The notes: a model not told the origin generated them from the sequence alone. DNA of 64,000 nt from Manihot esculenta (GCF_001659605.2 NC_035164.2:11692965-11756964); one strand, 5' to 3'; positions 46,016-58,229 are shown, counted from the first letter of the stretch. Numbers and translations: made by a program.

Positions 46016-46133
46016 TCACTATTTTTTGTAGGGTAATACAGAGAGCTTAAGCTTATAACATTAATTTTTCACTTTTGGAAATAAATTTAATTATATGTGA
46101 TTAAATTAAATGATTTGTCTTAAACGCCAGATG

Positions 46134-46927
46134 TGTAATACCCGGCTAGAGTCCGGCATCGGAATTCTACTTTCCGATGGAGTTTCGGATGTCGGACGTC
46201 TCTAGAAGGGTTAGAGTGATGTTTTTCTAACATGTTTTGATATGTTCATAAGTTTTAAACCATAAGGAACTGAGTTTTTGAGTGAAATGAACCAAGGCAG
46301 AAAAGCCAGGTTCGGCCGCCGAAGTTGAGGTTCGCCGCCGAACATGCATGGCTTTCGGTTTCACATGTGGCCGCCGAAGGTGGTATGGCCAGCCACCTAT
46401 AAATGGCCCTCAGTCGGTTGAAAGGATAACTATCACCGTTTTCTTTCACTTTCTGAGGTGAGACCCTGTCCTTTGTGAGTATTTCTTCATGTTTTCATTA
46501 AATCATGCAAAGATTTGATTGAGTGTTATGTTATTTTGAAGGTTTTGAGCTTAAAACACAAAGTTGTGACTTTTGGAGAGTTTGAAGAAGAGTTGCTTCA
46601 ACACTCCACGTTAGGATCGTTCATCTTCTTGGTTTCAAGAGGTAAGTGAAGATCCTGAGTTTGTTTTTATGTTTTCTGAAGGTTTTATAAGGTTTGGGGA
46701 GAGAGTTGCATGAATAGGGTTCTTTGTGAGGTTTTGCTGATTTTGTGAGTAAAGCTTGTTTCTGTGTTGTTTTTATTGTGTGTTTGGGGTTGTTAGGGAG
46801 GTTTTGACCCCTTTGAGCATATACTTGGGTATATGCAAGTTGAGGAAGTGAGGTGGTTGAGATTGAGAGGGTTTTGGTGCTTTTGGCGAGAGGCAGAGCA
46901 AGTTTCTGCCTTGCGGATGAACTCAGG
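46134..46927 (+). mobile_element. Truncated LTR (copy B) of the TGTAATACCCGG class
   Basis: Begins TGTAATACCCGGCTAGAGTC with a diverged but collinear sequence: dyads at 46308-46385 and a TATAAAT box near 46400. It stops at 46927 where element E begins, at the point where the second dyad cluster would start. Its remainder should lie beyond E, outside the window. Confidence 0.78.
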
Positions 46928-49199
46928 TGTAATACCCGGCTAGACTCCGGTATCGGAATTCCTACCGTCCGGTGGAATCTCGGATGTCGGAGACCTCTAG
47001 AAGGGTAGAACCATGTTTTCACAAATATTTTCATGTTTTAATGATTTTTAAGTAAGAATGAATTTGAGTTTTTAAATGAAAAAGACCATGGAACCTTTAC
47101 CAGGTTCGGCCGCCGAAAGTCATGTTCGGCCGCCGAACGTGGATAGGTTTTGGGAGCACTTTTGGCCTCCGAAAGTTTTGTTTGAAAGAAACCAGGTTCG
47201 GCCGCCGAACCTCATGTTCAGCCGTCGAACATGCATGAGATGTGGGGGCACGTTCGGCCCCCGAACGTGAACTGGTCAGCCCCTATATAAGAGCTCCATG
47301 GCCGAAAAGGGCGAGTTTTCTCCCCATTTTCGACCACGGTGAGTTCTTGCTCCTCCATGGTTCATTTTTGATGATTTTCCTTCGATCCTTCATGTTTTAA
47401 CAAGGTTTATGTCATTTTGAAGAGATTTGAACAAGTTTTGAGCTTGGAGACCAAGGAAGTTAAATCTCTCCCAACTCCGAGTTTAGGTCGTCTCTCCCTC
47501 GATCTTCAAGAGGTAAGGGCCGATCTTGAATCCTTTTCATGTTTTAAACAGGTTTTAGTAAGATCTATGGGGTAGAATGCATGTTTAGCTCATAGTTAGG
47601 TTTTTGAGATAATGTTATGTTTTGAGCAATGTATGTTGGATTTGTGTTGTTGTTGTGTGTTGTAGTTGGGGTTTTAGGTAGTTTGAAACCCCTAGAAGCC
47701 AATGTATGTATATTTGCATGATTTGATGAGTTATATGCATGTTGGAATGGAAGGGAGAAGATTTTGTGCAAAGGGAGCCAAGTTTTTGCCCTTTGGCAGA
47801 AACCAGGTTCGGCAGCCGAAGGAACTTTCGGCCGCCGAACATGGCTTGGGAGGCAGGCCTTTCGGCTGCCGAAGTTGCCCCCGAAAAGAGACTTTCGTCT
47901 CTGTCTGGGACTTTCGGCCGCCGAAGGTGCCGCCGAACCTGCCTGGGTTTCGGCTCTGGAGGGAGTTTCGGCCGCCGAAGGTGCCGCCGAACCTGCCCTG
48001 TCCAGCCTTTCTTTGCATGTTTTTGCATGATTGTTTTGAGGTGTTTTAGGGGGTTTTTGGGGGATGTTTTTAGAGTTATGTTCTAGTTGTTTGGTCCCTC
48101 ATTTGAGTCCACCTGTGTAGGTTCGGACCTGAGGAATCGAGGACCCCAGCAGTGAGTCCAGCTGCTTCTGAGTCAGTAGAGCTTCGGCCAGAGGTGAGTA
48201 GAATAAACCTTTATATTTTTAAAGCAAATGAATTATACACTTGAGCACGTTCATGCATCATGAATGCCATATGATGAATTAGGTTGCTTGCATTAGAATT
48301 CACGAATATGTTGCATTGCATTTATGATGTTGATGTGGATTGGTTATTGGATGACCCTTTAGTCCTCATATGATATGATGATGTTACGGCATGATATGGT
48401 ATGGAAGTCCAGGTTGTACCCATTCTACGTCCCTGGCACTATGTAAGAGAAAGTCCAGGTTGTACCCATTCTACGTCCCTGGCACATTGGTATGTTATGA
48501 TATGTTATATTAAGAGAAAGACCGGTTGTACCCATTCTACGTCCCGGCACTTTGGAATGTAGAGGACTATTGGTGACAATACCATCCGAGATGTGATTTG
48601 TTGTGATGTGTTGCATTACATGATGGCATGAGATTTTAAATGTTGTTTTCTAGTATTCTGCTCACTGGGCTCTTGTAGCTCACCCCTTTTCCCTAATCCC
48701 CCAGGATTGCAGGTACGGGCTAGACAGAGAAGTCAAGAAGAGTAAAGTCTTATGTTTGTAATAGATAGATAGTGGACATGATAAATTGTATAATGATGTA
48801 AAGATAAATGGTTATGTTATGTATAATGATATTGAGGATAGAAGTTGTGCTTGACCCTATAGATGTTGTAATCCGTTTTGATGCATGATCTTAAATGTTT
48901 TAAGATAAAGATGCTAGCCAACTCAACACATGTATATCGCCCATTGGGGCATTGATGAGATCCCACAGAGGGGTCAAGTTTATGATTAAGATTATGTTTA
49001 GTGCATGCACAGGTTGAGATTGGTGTATGAGGAATGAATGAAAGAAAAGTTTTTTTTTTTAATTTTTATGTATAATTGTTGATCATGTATGGGATTTAAC
49101 AGGTTTACAGGTTGCATGTCAGGCTTGCTACGGGTCCCGGCGGCCTTAAGCCGATCTGGATCCTAGCGCCGGTAGCGGTCCGATTTTCGGGTCGTTACA
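46928..49199 (+). repeat. 5' LTR of element E
   Basis: 2272 bp, TGTAATACCC to GTCGTTACA. TATA box CTATATAAG near 47284. Dyad clusters at 47100-47270 and 47805-48000, hairpin array at 48409-48547, CTCACTGGGC/AGCTCACC block at 48661-48684. Confidence 0.9.
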
Positions 49200-49202
49200 G
49201 AA

Positions 49203-49214
49203 TGGTATCAGAGC
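49203..49214 (+). other. Primer-binding site, tRNA-iMet type (element E)
   Basis: TGGTATCAGAGC three bases after the LTR. Confidence 0.85.
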
Positions 49215-49472
49215 CCTAGGTTTATATGGTCGGACCTAGAGTGTCGGGCTCATAGATGTTATAGAAGGTCAAGCACAATAGGAAAAATCATGTCCACTAG
49301 GATAGGATGTGGAGTCCTGTCTTGTTTGTTGATGTGAAATGCCATGATTTTATACATGTGCATTAATGCTATGATATGAATGTTATGTATGTGATGAGGG
49401 TTCATGTGTGCCCACATGAACCATATGATGCTAATGTTTGCTTGTTATGTGCACTGTTTTTCAAAAAATAGG

Positions 49473-49787
49473 ATGAGAGGAACTCGTCGATCTGCACGAT
49501 TGACTGGAGTGCCACCTGAGGATGAGGGCATGAGAGCCCGTCCTCCTACATTGCCTAGGGCAATGTCAAGCAGGTCCAATAGAGACAGAGCAGTGAGAGA
49601 CCCTAGAAGGTCTTTGGATATGGGTAGGAGCAGATCAATGAGGGGAACAGTTCAGGGAGGAATGTCAGAAGACTTGGGGGATGATATGGATGTAGAGCAG
49701 AGGAGGGATGGCAGTTTGGGAGTTAGCATGTCAAAAGAGGGAATGGGAGAGTCCCAAGGAGGCACTCAGGCCTCAGGATTTGTTTAG
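49473..49787 (+). pseudogene. Gag N-terminus of element E
   Basis: Starts MRGTRRSARLTGVPPEDEG, a basic and acidic low-complexity region ending GGTQASGFV with a TAG. The homologous gag of element F is open at this point (GFVPPP), so the stop is a mutation. Gag homology continues past it as a Pro/Tyr-rich stretch until the 29-bp duplication shifts the frame. Confidence 0.8.
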
Positions 49788-49906
49788 CCACCCCACTACC
49801 CACACTTCTCACAAAATCCCGGGTATTCGATGGGAGGTACATCGGATTACCCTAGTTTCACCCCTTATCCCACACAGATGCCATACCCACCCTACTACCC
49901 ACCCAG

Positions 49907-52900
49907 ATGCCATACCCACCCTACTACCCACCATACTCACAATACCCAATGTATCCACCCCCACCTTACTATCCAAATCCAGCAAACCCTACCTCAGAAA
50001 ATGTTGCACCACCTCCACCACCTACAGAACCAACAGCCCCAGCTACCCAACCTTCTAGACCTAGCTCAGCCAGTGGGACCAAGGTCAAGATGACCGACTA
50101 CATGAAGTTGGGTGCTCCCCAGTATGAGAAAGGGGATGACCCGTTTGTGTATCTGGAGAGGGTTAAGGTGATCACAAATGAGATTGGGGCTGATGACAGT
50201 AGAGCCATTCAGATGGCTGGGTTCACTCTTAAGTGCAAGAAGGCACGAGAGTGGTTCAAGAATTATGTGAACCCCAGAGTAGACAGCATGTCTTGGGAGG
50301 AGTTTGCAAACGAGTTTGCAGGATGGGCTTTCCCAGATAGTTCAAGGGAGTTGAAGATGATAGAGTTTGAGCAGTTGAGGCAGACCGAGGATATGGGTGT
50401 AGAGGAGTTCACAGACAGATTCTTGGAGCTGTTGCCATTTGCAGGGCAAAACCTTGAGACGGATCAGAAAAGGTCAAGGAGGTATATCATGAAACTCCAC
50501 TCTAGATATTCCTCCTTGATCCAGTTAGCAGATAGGGAGAGCTTCCACGCCATAGTGGATATGGCCCGGAAAATGGAGGCCAGTGCCATCGTTCAGGGGA
50601 CAGTTAAGCAGTCAGTGGCACAGCCTTCTGGTTCTAAGACCCCAGGCTCTTCTTCTTTCAGTGCAGCAGCTTCAGGTAGCAAAAAGTGGAGTAACACCAC
50701 TAGGAAGCCCAAGAAGAACAAGTTCTGGAATAAGGTCAAGTCTAGTCTGGGACTAGGGAGTGGCTCAAGCTCTGGCACAGATAATGCAGTTTGTGCAAAG
50801 TGTGGTAGGCTACACAGGGAAGTTTGTCGGGCTGGGACAGCAGCCTGCTTCAGATGCGGGCAAGAGGGACACATGGCTCGGGAGTGTCCTAGGGCAGCTT
50901 TTGGAGCACAGTCTCAGCAGACAGCTTCTGGTAGTGTGGCTCAGCCAGCAGCTCCAGCCATGACTCAGGCCAGTGGCAGAGGCAGAGGGAGAGGGGCAGC
51001 CTCTTCTTCAGCGGGTTTCAGAGGTGAAGGTCCATCAGCTCCAGCACGGTTCTTCATAATGACTCAGCAAGAGGCAGATGCATCTAACACCGTGGTGGCA
51101 GGTAATTTAGTCATTGGTTGTTCAGATGTGTATGCCTTGATGGACCCTGGTGCATCTCATTCTTTTATTACTTCGAGAGCCGTCCAGAGGTTGGGGTTGA
51201 TGATCTCTGAGTTAGAGTGTCCTCTCTGGGTCAGTGGACCCAAGTGTGATCCATCGGTGGCAGAGTCAGTCTGCCAGTGCAGTCCAGTCTTTGTTGAGGG
51301 GAGATGCCTTTCCGCCGACCTGGTGGTTCTAGATTTGACAGATTTTGACGTCATTCTAGGGATGGACTGGTTATCTACCCATGGTGCTACCTTGGACTGC
51401 AGGGACAAGGTAGTCAGGTTCAGAGGTCAGGATGGATCAGAGGTTGTCTTCAGGGGAGACAGGAGGGGTACACCTAGAGGTCTGATATCAGCTCTTCAGG
51501 CTCGTAGGTTGCTTAGGAAGGGATGTCAGGGGTACTTAGCTCACGTGAGAGAGCTAGACAGTCAGGTCAGGGAGCCAGCCTCGGTGCCAGTTGTCAGAGA
51601 GTTTCAGGATGTCTTTCCTGATGAGCTTCCAGGTTTACCACCTGCTAGGTGCCAGTGGTATTTGGCTCATGTGAGAGAGCTTAGTAGTCAGGTTAGAGAG
51701 CCCGCCTCGGTGCCAGTGGTTAGAGAGTTTCTAGACGTCTTCCCAGACGAGCTGCCAGGGTTACCACCTGCTAGGGAGATAGAGATCGAGATAGAATTGA
51801 TGCCTGGAACCCGACCGATCTCTATCCCTCCCTACAGGATGGCTCCAGCCAAGTTGAAGGAATTGAAGGAACAGTTACAAGAGTTGGTAGACAAGGGCTT
51901 CATCCGACCGAGCACTTCACCTTGGGGTGCACCAGTTTTGTTCGTGAAAAAGAAGGATGGATCCCTTAGACTTTGTATCGACTACAGACAGTTGAACAAA
52001 GTCACTACCAAGAATAAGTACCCTTTGCCAAGGATCGACGATCTATTCGACCAGCTAGCAGGAGCGGGTTGTTTCTCCAAAATAGATCTGAGATCTGGGT
52101 ACCATCAGTTGAGGATCAGAGATGAGGATGTGCCAAAGACGGCTTTCAGGACCAGATATGGGCATTTTGAGTTCCTTGTAATGCCGTTCGGGTTAACCAA
52201 CGCCCCTGCAGCATTCATGGATCTCATGAATAGAGTGTTTAGCCAATACCTGGATCACTTCGTTATTGTCTTCATAGATGATATCTTGGTGTATTCCAGG
52301 AATGCAGAGGAGCATGCCCATCATCTGCGGTTGGTTTTGCAGACATTGAGGGAACATGGCTTGTATGCCAAGTTCTATAAGTGTGAGTTCTGGCTGAGGA
52401 GCATTTCGTTCTTGGGGCATGTAGTGTCAGAGAATGGGATAGAGGTGGACCCCAAGAAGACAGAAACTGTGGCTAACTGGCCTAGACCCACTTCAGTGAT
52501 GGAGATCAGGAGTTTCTTAGGTTTGGCAGGTTACTACAGGAGGTTCGTTCAGGACTTCTCGAAAATAGCAGCTCCTCTGACCAGACTAACCAGGAAGAAT
52601 CAGAAGTTTCTGTGGACCGACCAGTGCGAAGAGAGTTTAGAAGAGCTTAAGAAGAGGTTGACTTCAGCACCAGTTTTAGCTCTGCCATCTAGTGATGAGG
52701 ACTTTACAGTCTTTTGTGATGCGTCCCGTGTGGGACTGGGTTGTGTACTGATGCAGAATGAGAGGGTGATTGCTTATGCTTCTAGGCAGCTGAAGAAGCA
52801 CGAGTTGAATTACCCCACACATGACCTTGAGATGGCAGCAGTAATCTTTGCACTCAAGATGTGGAGGCACTACCTCTATGGGGTAAAATGTGAGATCTTT

Positions 52901-53170
52901 ACAGATCATAAGAGCCTGCAGTACATCCTGAGTCAAAGAGATTTGAACTTGAGACAGAGGAGATGGGTAGAGCTGCTGAGTGACTATGATTGCAAGATTC
53001 AGTATCATCCGGGTAAGGCGAATGTTGTGGCCGACGCCCTAAGCCGAAAGTCACTAGGCAGTCTATCCCACATCACGGCAGAGAGGAGACCAGTGGTGAA
53101 GGAGTTTTACAAGCTCATTGATGAAGGTCTACAGTTGGAGTTGTCTGCTACCGATGCTTTAGTGGCCTAG
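49907..53170 (+). CDS. Gag-protease-RT-RNase H polyprotein of element E
   Basis: 1087 codons open. The first Met is not the natural start; this is the part after the frame-shifting duplication. Order: Pro/Tyr-rich Gag spacer, Gag capsid ([19 protein letters not shown] near residue 62, to about 230), CCHC knuckle [14 protein letters not shown] (about 314), protease [11 protein letters not shown] (about 410), RT (about 640-870, FIDDILVYS near 790), RNase H ([10 protein letters not shown] near 936, DHKSLQYI) and the end of pol (ADALSRKS). A 42-residue segment between protease and RT is tandemly duplicated (51533-51658 and 51659 on). It ends at a TAG at 53168. Confidence 0.88.
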   Translation: MPYPPYYPPYSQYPMYPPPPYYPNPANPTSENVAPPPPPTEPTAPATQPSRPSSASGTKVKMTDYMKLGAPQYEKGDDPFVYLERVKVITNEIGADDSRAIQMAGFTLKCKKAREWFKNYVNPRVDSMSWEEFANEFAGWAFPDSSRELKMIEFEQLRQTEDMGVEEFTDRFLELLPFAGQNLETDQKRSRRYIMKLHSRYSSLIQLADRESFHAIVDMARKMEASAIVQGTVKQSVAQPSGSKTPGSSSFSAAASGSKKWSNTTRKPKKNKFWNKVKSSLGLGSGSSSGTDNAVCAKCGRLHREVCRAGTAACFRCGQEGHMARECPRAAFGAQSQQTASGSVAQPAAPAMTQASGRGRGRGAASSSAGFRGEGPSAPARFFIMTQQEADASNTVVAGNLVIGCSDVYALMDPGASHSFITSRAVQRLGLMISELECPLWVSGPKCDPSVAESVCQCSPVFVEGRCLSADLVVLDLTDFDVILGMDWLSTHGATLDCRDKVVRFRGQDGSEVVFRGDRRGTPRGLISALQARRLLRKGCQGYLAHVRELDSQVREPASVPVVREFQDVFPDELPGLPPARCQWYLAHVRELSSQVREPASVPVVREFLDVFPDELPGLPPAREIEIEIELMPGTRPISIPPYRMAPAKLKELKEQLQELVDKGFIRPSTSPWGAPVLFVKKKDGSLRLCIDYRQLNKVTTKNKYPLPRIDDLFDQLAGAGCFSKIDLRSGYHQLRIRDEDVPKTAFRTRYGHFEFLVMPFGLTNAPAAFMDLMNRVFSQYLDHFVIVFIDDILVYSRNAEEHAHHLRLVLQTLREHGLYAKFYKCEFWLRSISFLGHVVSENGIEVDPKKTETVANWPRPTSVMEIRSFLGLAGYYRRFVQDFSKIAAPLTRLTRKNQKFLWTDQCEESLEELKKRLTSAPVLALPSSDEDFTVFCDASRVGLGCVLMQNERVIAYASRQLKKHELNYPTHDLEMAAVIFALKMWRHYLYGVKCEIFTDHKSLQYILSQRDLNLRQRRWVELLSDYDCKIQYHPGKANVVADALSRKSLGSLSHITAERRPVVKEFYKLIDEGLQLELSATDALVA

Positions 53171-53317
53171 ATGAGAGTGACACCTGTGTTTCTGGAGCAA
53201 GTGGCTCAGAAACAGCATGAGGACCCAGAGTTAGTGAAGATTGCCAGGACTGTTCAGTCGGGCAAGGATAGTGAGTTCAGATTTGACAGTAAGGGTATCC
53301 TACGCTATGGGAGTTGA

Positions 53318-54091
53318 TTGTGTGTACCAGATGTCATAGGGCTAAAAGGAGACATTATGAGAGAGGCTCATAATGCAAGGTACAACGTTCACCCCGAAGC
53401 CACCAAGATGTATCAAGACTTGAAGAAAGTTTACTGGTGGCCAGCGATGAAGAAAGAAGTGGCACAGTTTGTGTCCGCCTGCGAAGTATGTCAGAGGGTG
53501 AAGCTGGAACATCAGAAGCCGGCTGGAATGCTTAACCCGCTACCTATTCCAGAATGGAAATGGGAGAATATAGCTATGGACTTCGTAGTGGGGCTACCGG
53601 CAGCGTCCAACAGATTGGACTCCATATGGGTGATCGTGGACAGACTCACCAAATCTGCTCACTTCATCCCTGTCAGGAGTGGCTATTCTGTGGACAAGTT
53701 GACACAGGTGTATGTTAATGAGATCGTCAGGCTGCATGGGGTTCCTGTTTCAATAGTGTCGGATAGAGGGCCCCAGTTCACCTCCAGGTTTTGGCGGAGT
53801 CTGCAGGATGCCATGGGTACCAGGTTGGATTTCAGTACTGCCTTCCACCCCCAGACGGACGGACAATCAGAAAGGACAATCCAGACTATCGAGGATATGC
53901 TTAGAATGTGTGTGCTGGACTTTGGCGGTTCTTGGAGGCAGCATCTACCTTTGGTGGAGTTTGCCTACAATAACAGCCATCATGCTAGCATCGGGATGGC
54001 TCCATATGAAGCTTTATATGGGAGGAAGTGCAGGTCACCTGTTTGCTGGGAAGAAGTTGGAGAAAAGGCCTTGGCAGGGCCTGAGCTAGTA
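53318..54091 (+). pseudogene. Integrase of element E, C-terminally cut by insertion
   Basis: After the stops at 53168 and 53315 the frame reads the zinc-binding HHCC region (AHNARYNVHPEATKMY, CEVCQRVK), then the D,D-35-E core: AMDFVVGLP, SDRGPQFTS, HPQTDGQSERTIQ, and EFAYNNSHHASIGMAP. It breaks at GPELV where the LTR of element F starts. The chromodomain expected in this clade is therefore not visible. Confidence 0.88.
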
Positions 54092-56351
54092 TGTAATACC
54101 CGGCTAGACTCCGGTATCGGAATTCCTACCGTCCGGTGGAATTTCGGATGTCGGGAACCTCTAGAAGGGTAAAAACATGTTTTTATAAAATGTTTTCATG
54201 AATTTTAATGTTTTAAGTATGAGAATTAAATGAGTTTTTGCATGAAAAGTCTTTGGAGGAAAACCCAGGTTCGGCCGCCGAAAGTCAAGTTCGGCCGCCG
54301 AACATGCATGCGTTTTGGAGGCACGTTAGGCCCCCGAAAGCATGAGTGAGGGAAGTCCAGGTTCGGCCGCCGAAAGTCAAGTTCGGCCGCCGAACATGGC
54401 ATGCATGCGGAGGCACTTTCGGCCCCCGAACGTGGCCTGGCCAGCCACCTATAAAAGGGTCACTTAGCCGAAATGGGCGAGCTTTCTCCCATTTTCGGCC
54501 ACAGCTAGCTTCCGACTTTCCTCTCCCCAAATCTTGTGTTCTTTCTCCAAATCTCCTCCATTTTTCTTGAGTTTTAACCTCACATTGCAAGTTTTGAGCA
54601 TTTAAGACAAGTTTTGGAGCTTTGGAAACTCAAGAGCTCATTTGCTTGGATCTCCGAGTTTAGGTCGTCTCTCTCTCTATCATCAAGAGGTAAGAGCCGA
54701 TCTTAAGCTCATTGTATGCTTTAAGTAAGTTTTAAGTTGTTTTATGGGGTAGAATGGCATGTATAGGGTTGTATGAGTTTTTGAGCAAATGTTATGTTTT
54801 TGAACAATGTATGTTGGATATGTATGTTTGAAGTGTTGTAGTTGGGGTATATCATAGTTTGAGACCCCTAGGTGTGATGTATAAATGTATGCATGTTTTG
54901 GAACTAGTTTATGCATGATTTGAGGCTTTGGGAGGCAAGAGGTTCATTGGAGCCAAGTTTCTGCCCATTTGGGAGAAACCAGGTTCGGCAGCCGAAGGAA
55001 CTTTCGGCCGCCGAACCCCCTTGTGGAGGCAGCATTCGGCTGCCGAAGCTTGCCCCCGAAAAGAGACTTTCGTCTCTGTCTGGGACTTTCGGCCGCCGAA
55101 GGTGCCGCCGAAAGTGCCTGACTTTCAGCTCTGGAGGGACTTTCGGCCGCCGAACCTGCCGCCGAAAGTGCCATGTTCAGCCATTTCTTGCATGTTTTTC
55201 TATGATTATTCCATGATGTTTTAGGGGGTTTTTGGGGAGATGTTTAGAGTTATGTTCATGTATGTTTGGTCCCTCATTTGAGTCCACCTGTGTAGGTTCG
55301 GACCCGAGGAACCAAGGACCCCAGCAGTGAGTCTGTTGCCCCAGTGTCTGGTCAGAGCTATCCAGAGGTGAGTGGAAAAACTTATTATGTTTTAAAGCAA
55401 AGAATGAACTTTTCAGCATGTTCCACGCATCATGAATGCCATGTGATGAATTAGGTTGCTTGCATTAGAATTCACGAATATGTTGCATTGCATATTTTTA
55501 TGTTGATGTGGATGAATGTTGGATGATCCATAGCCCTCGATCTATGATATGACGATGTGATATGTACGGTATGGAAAGTAAGACCAGTGGGACCCATTCT
55601 ACGTTCGCTGGCACCATGTTAAGAGAAAGTCCAGGAAGACCCATTCTACGTCCCTGGCACATTGGAATGTTATGCTATGTTATATAAGAGAAAGGCCAGG
55701 ACCCATTCTACGTTCTGGCATTATGGATTATGTAGTGGGCTATTGGTGACAAATTCATCCTTATGTGATTTGTTTGTGATGTGTTGCATTTCATGAAAGA
55801 ATGAAATTTTAATATATGTTTTCTCTATTCTGCTCACTGGGCTTTGTAGCTCACCCCTCTCCCCTAACCCCAGATGTGCAGGTACAGGGTAGACCAGGAG
55901 GTTAGCCAGAGTTTTGGAAGTATGTTTATGTAATAGTTAGATTGTGGACATGACAATTGTACTATGATGTAATGTAAGAGATCACAGTATGTTATGTAAT
56001 GAGGTATATTGAGGTTATAGATGTGCTTGACCCTATGAGTATTGTTATCCCTTTTGATACATGATCTATAGATATGTTCATAATGTTTATGATTCAACCA
56101 AGCTTATGTATGATGAGATACCCCATTGGAGCAATTGATGAGGGCTCCAGTGGAGGTTTATGTTCACGTTTATGTTTATGTACAGGTTATGCTTGGTTGA
56201 TATATGAGAGAGATTGCAGGTTTATGTTATGTATGATCATGTATGGGATTGAACAGGTTTACAGGTCATGTCAGGCTTGCTACGGTTCCCGGTGGCCTTA
56301 TGCCGATCTGGATCCTAGCGCCGGTAGCGGTCCGATTTTCGGGTCGTTACA
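54092..56351 (+). repeat. 5' LTR of element F
   Basis: 2260 bp, TGTAATACCC to GTCGTTACA. TATAAAAG near 54451. Dyad clusters at 54266-54440 and 54980-55175, hairpin array at 55584-55719, CTCACTGGGC/AGCTCACC block at 55833-55856. Collinear with the LTR of E and the solo LTR at 23210. Confidence 0.9.
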
Positions 56352-56602
56352 GAGTGGTATGAGAGCCCTAGGTTCATATGATCGGACCTATAGTGTATCG
56401 GGCTCATAGAGGTTATAGAAGGTCAAGCACAATAGGAAAATCATGTCCACTAGGATAGGATGTGGAGTCCTGTCTTGTATGATTGTGTGATATGCTATGA
56501 TGATATGCTATGTGTGTAATGTAGCTGTGAGGTTCATGTTTGCCCACATGAACCATTTAATGCTGATGTTAATGTGATGTGTGCTGTTTTTCAGAAAACA
56601 GG

Positions 56603-56668
56603 ATGAGAGGAATTCGTCGATCTGCACGATTGACTGGAGTACCACCTCAGGACGAGGGCACTGATGCC
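56603..56668 (+). pseudogene. Gag of element F, first 22 codons before the insertion
   Basis: MRGIRRSARLTGVPPQDEGT then codons reaching the ATGCC target site. The continuation is at 63186 after the nested element. Confidence 0.82.
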
Positions 56669-58224
56669 TGATAGAGCCAAATTTAGACCCATTTTCTATA
56701 TTGTTATTTATGTCAATTTACATATTTTCTGCCTAATTTTGTGGTTTTGATCTTATTTTGCAGAAAATGGAGTAAAATGGTAATTTGGCAAAAATGGCTC
56801 TAAATCTGCCCAAAAGAGAGTAAAGATGCACAAGCATGGTTTGCCCAACTTGTTTGCCCAAACCAAAGTGAAGCTGAGAAGAAGAAGAAAAGCGATAAGC
56901 TGGCTGTCCAGACTGTTTGCCCAAACAGCACTAGGCAAACAGCGAAGCAAGGCAGAATGTAGGCAGAAACTGATCCCAGACAGCCTGTTTGCCCAAACAG
57001 CGTCGGGCAAACAGCACCAGCAGGCAGAAACCAGCAGAAATCTGCCAAACTTGCTGACCAGGTCAACACGAATCCCCACGCACTCCAAACACGTGGGACA
57101 GCTCAGAAACACCTGTGTACACCTCAGCAAGCTCTCCTACATATTCAGGAAGCCAAGAAATAAAAAGACAAGAATGCCCTTCAAGAATTCAAGACTAAAT
57201 AGGAAAAAAGAGTCCCAAACTAAAAAGGAAACTTGGGGCAGCCTCTTCAGCTATAAAAAGGGATGCAAACCAGCAAAGAAGACATCCTGGAATCCTTGGA
57301 TCATCTTTGGATCACCAGACTTTCGGCAGAGCCACACCAGCAGCTGCGCCCTTGCGCCAGCCCTTCTTTCTTTCTTTTCTTGTTTTCTTTCTTTTCTTTT
57401 ATGTTAGTTTCAGCCATGAGTGGCTGAAACCCTTTTGCTAGTTGAAGAATAAGGTGAAACTTTGGTTGTTCATGGATTGTGAGATCTGAACCTTTGTGTT
57501 AATCTTTTATTAATCAATATTTATGCAATTTTGTGCTTAATTAATTGTTGCCTTGTTATCTTAATCAAATTGGCCTATTGATTATTGATTGCAAAGTTAT
57601 AAATATGTTTGTTTGGATAATTCTTAGTCCGTAATTGCTGGAATTGTTCACACACAAGAACACTTGGTGTAAAAAACCAAGAAATTGCATAATCTAGCAA
57701 TATCACCATGCTTATGGGTAGCTAGAATTAGGTCTCTCTTTCTCTTAATGCAATCAACAATTGTTTGTTGCCTATGGCCCAAGGACGTTCCTTGGCAATT
57801 TGTTGATTAGTGATTGATTAGAGGACGTTCCCTAATTGATCTAAGCTTAAGGAGGGATTTGGTTGGTGAGAAGCTTCTTCCACCTCCTAAACTAATTTAT
57901 TGAACCTAATAAAAGAATCTTTTGTGTCAATGATCAATCCCAACAACTAAAGTGGATCCAATTCTTCAACTAGGCTTTTCTCATTATTGATTTCTCTTTA
58001 CTTTATTACTTGCTTTACTTGCTTGCTTTCAATTCTAGTTTAGACATCAAATCTTCAAAACCCCCAATTTTACTTTTATTGTCTCTTTATTTACTTGGTC
58101 TTGATAAGAAGAATAAATAGTATTGATTCCCTGTGGATACGATCCCTTTGCCACTGTCTACAAGTTATTAAATTGTTGGTAACCAAAAGGGTTATTTTTG
58201 ACCGGCCTCGACAACCGACTGTCA
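56669..58224 (+). repeat. 5' LTR of the young element
   Basis: TGATAGAGCC to GACTGTCA, 1556 bp. CTATAAAAAG near 57251, a CTTT-rich tract at 57361-57402, and dyad/hairpin words at 56843-57015. Confidence 0.93.
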
Positions 58225-58229
58225 AAAAT

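Larger units (their letters stand above)
35628..46033. mobile_element. CACTA (En/Spm-like) DNA transposon with captured host sequence and nested LTR element
   Basis: The left end is CACTACCAAAAAACTG (35628-35643). The right end read inward is CCCTACAAAAAATAGTG (46033-46017), so the termini are near-matching inverted repeats with one changed first base. The flanking 3-bp duplication TAA occurs at 35625-35627 and 46034-46036. Both subterminal regions are packed with TTAGCGACCA/TGGTCGCTAA words in both orientations (35650-36120 and 45680-46010), the typical transposase-binding layout of this superfamily. Without the nested 7.0 kb LTR element it is about 3.4 kb. No transposase is seen, so it is non-autonomous. 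Confidence 0.8.
46928..54091 (+). mobile_element. Gypsy element E (Tekay/Del-like), 5' LTR to integrase, interrupted
   Basis: 5' LTR 46928-49199, tRNA-iMet primer site 49203-49214, gag from 49473, pol to 54091 where element F is inserted in the integrase. The RT block ([20 protein letters not shown]) is Tekay/Del-like. A C-terminal chromodomain, expected for that clade, would lie beyond F outside the window. Coding defects: a TAG at 49785, a 29-bp duplication shifting the frame near 49904, a TAG at 53168 and a TGA near 53315. It is nested in LTR B. Confidence 0.88.

Noticed and set aside
54092..56351. Reading the LTR at 54092 as the 3' LTR of element E
   Set aside because: It begins inside integrase codons without a polypurine tract and is followed by a primer site and a fresh gag, so it is the 5' LTR of another element.
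56826..57407. 193-codon open frame in the LTR of the young element, repeated at 61782-62363
   Set aside because: Identical in both LTRs, begins downstream of the LTR start and lies across the TATA region; no domain. Possibly incidental.
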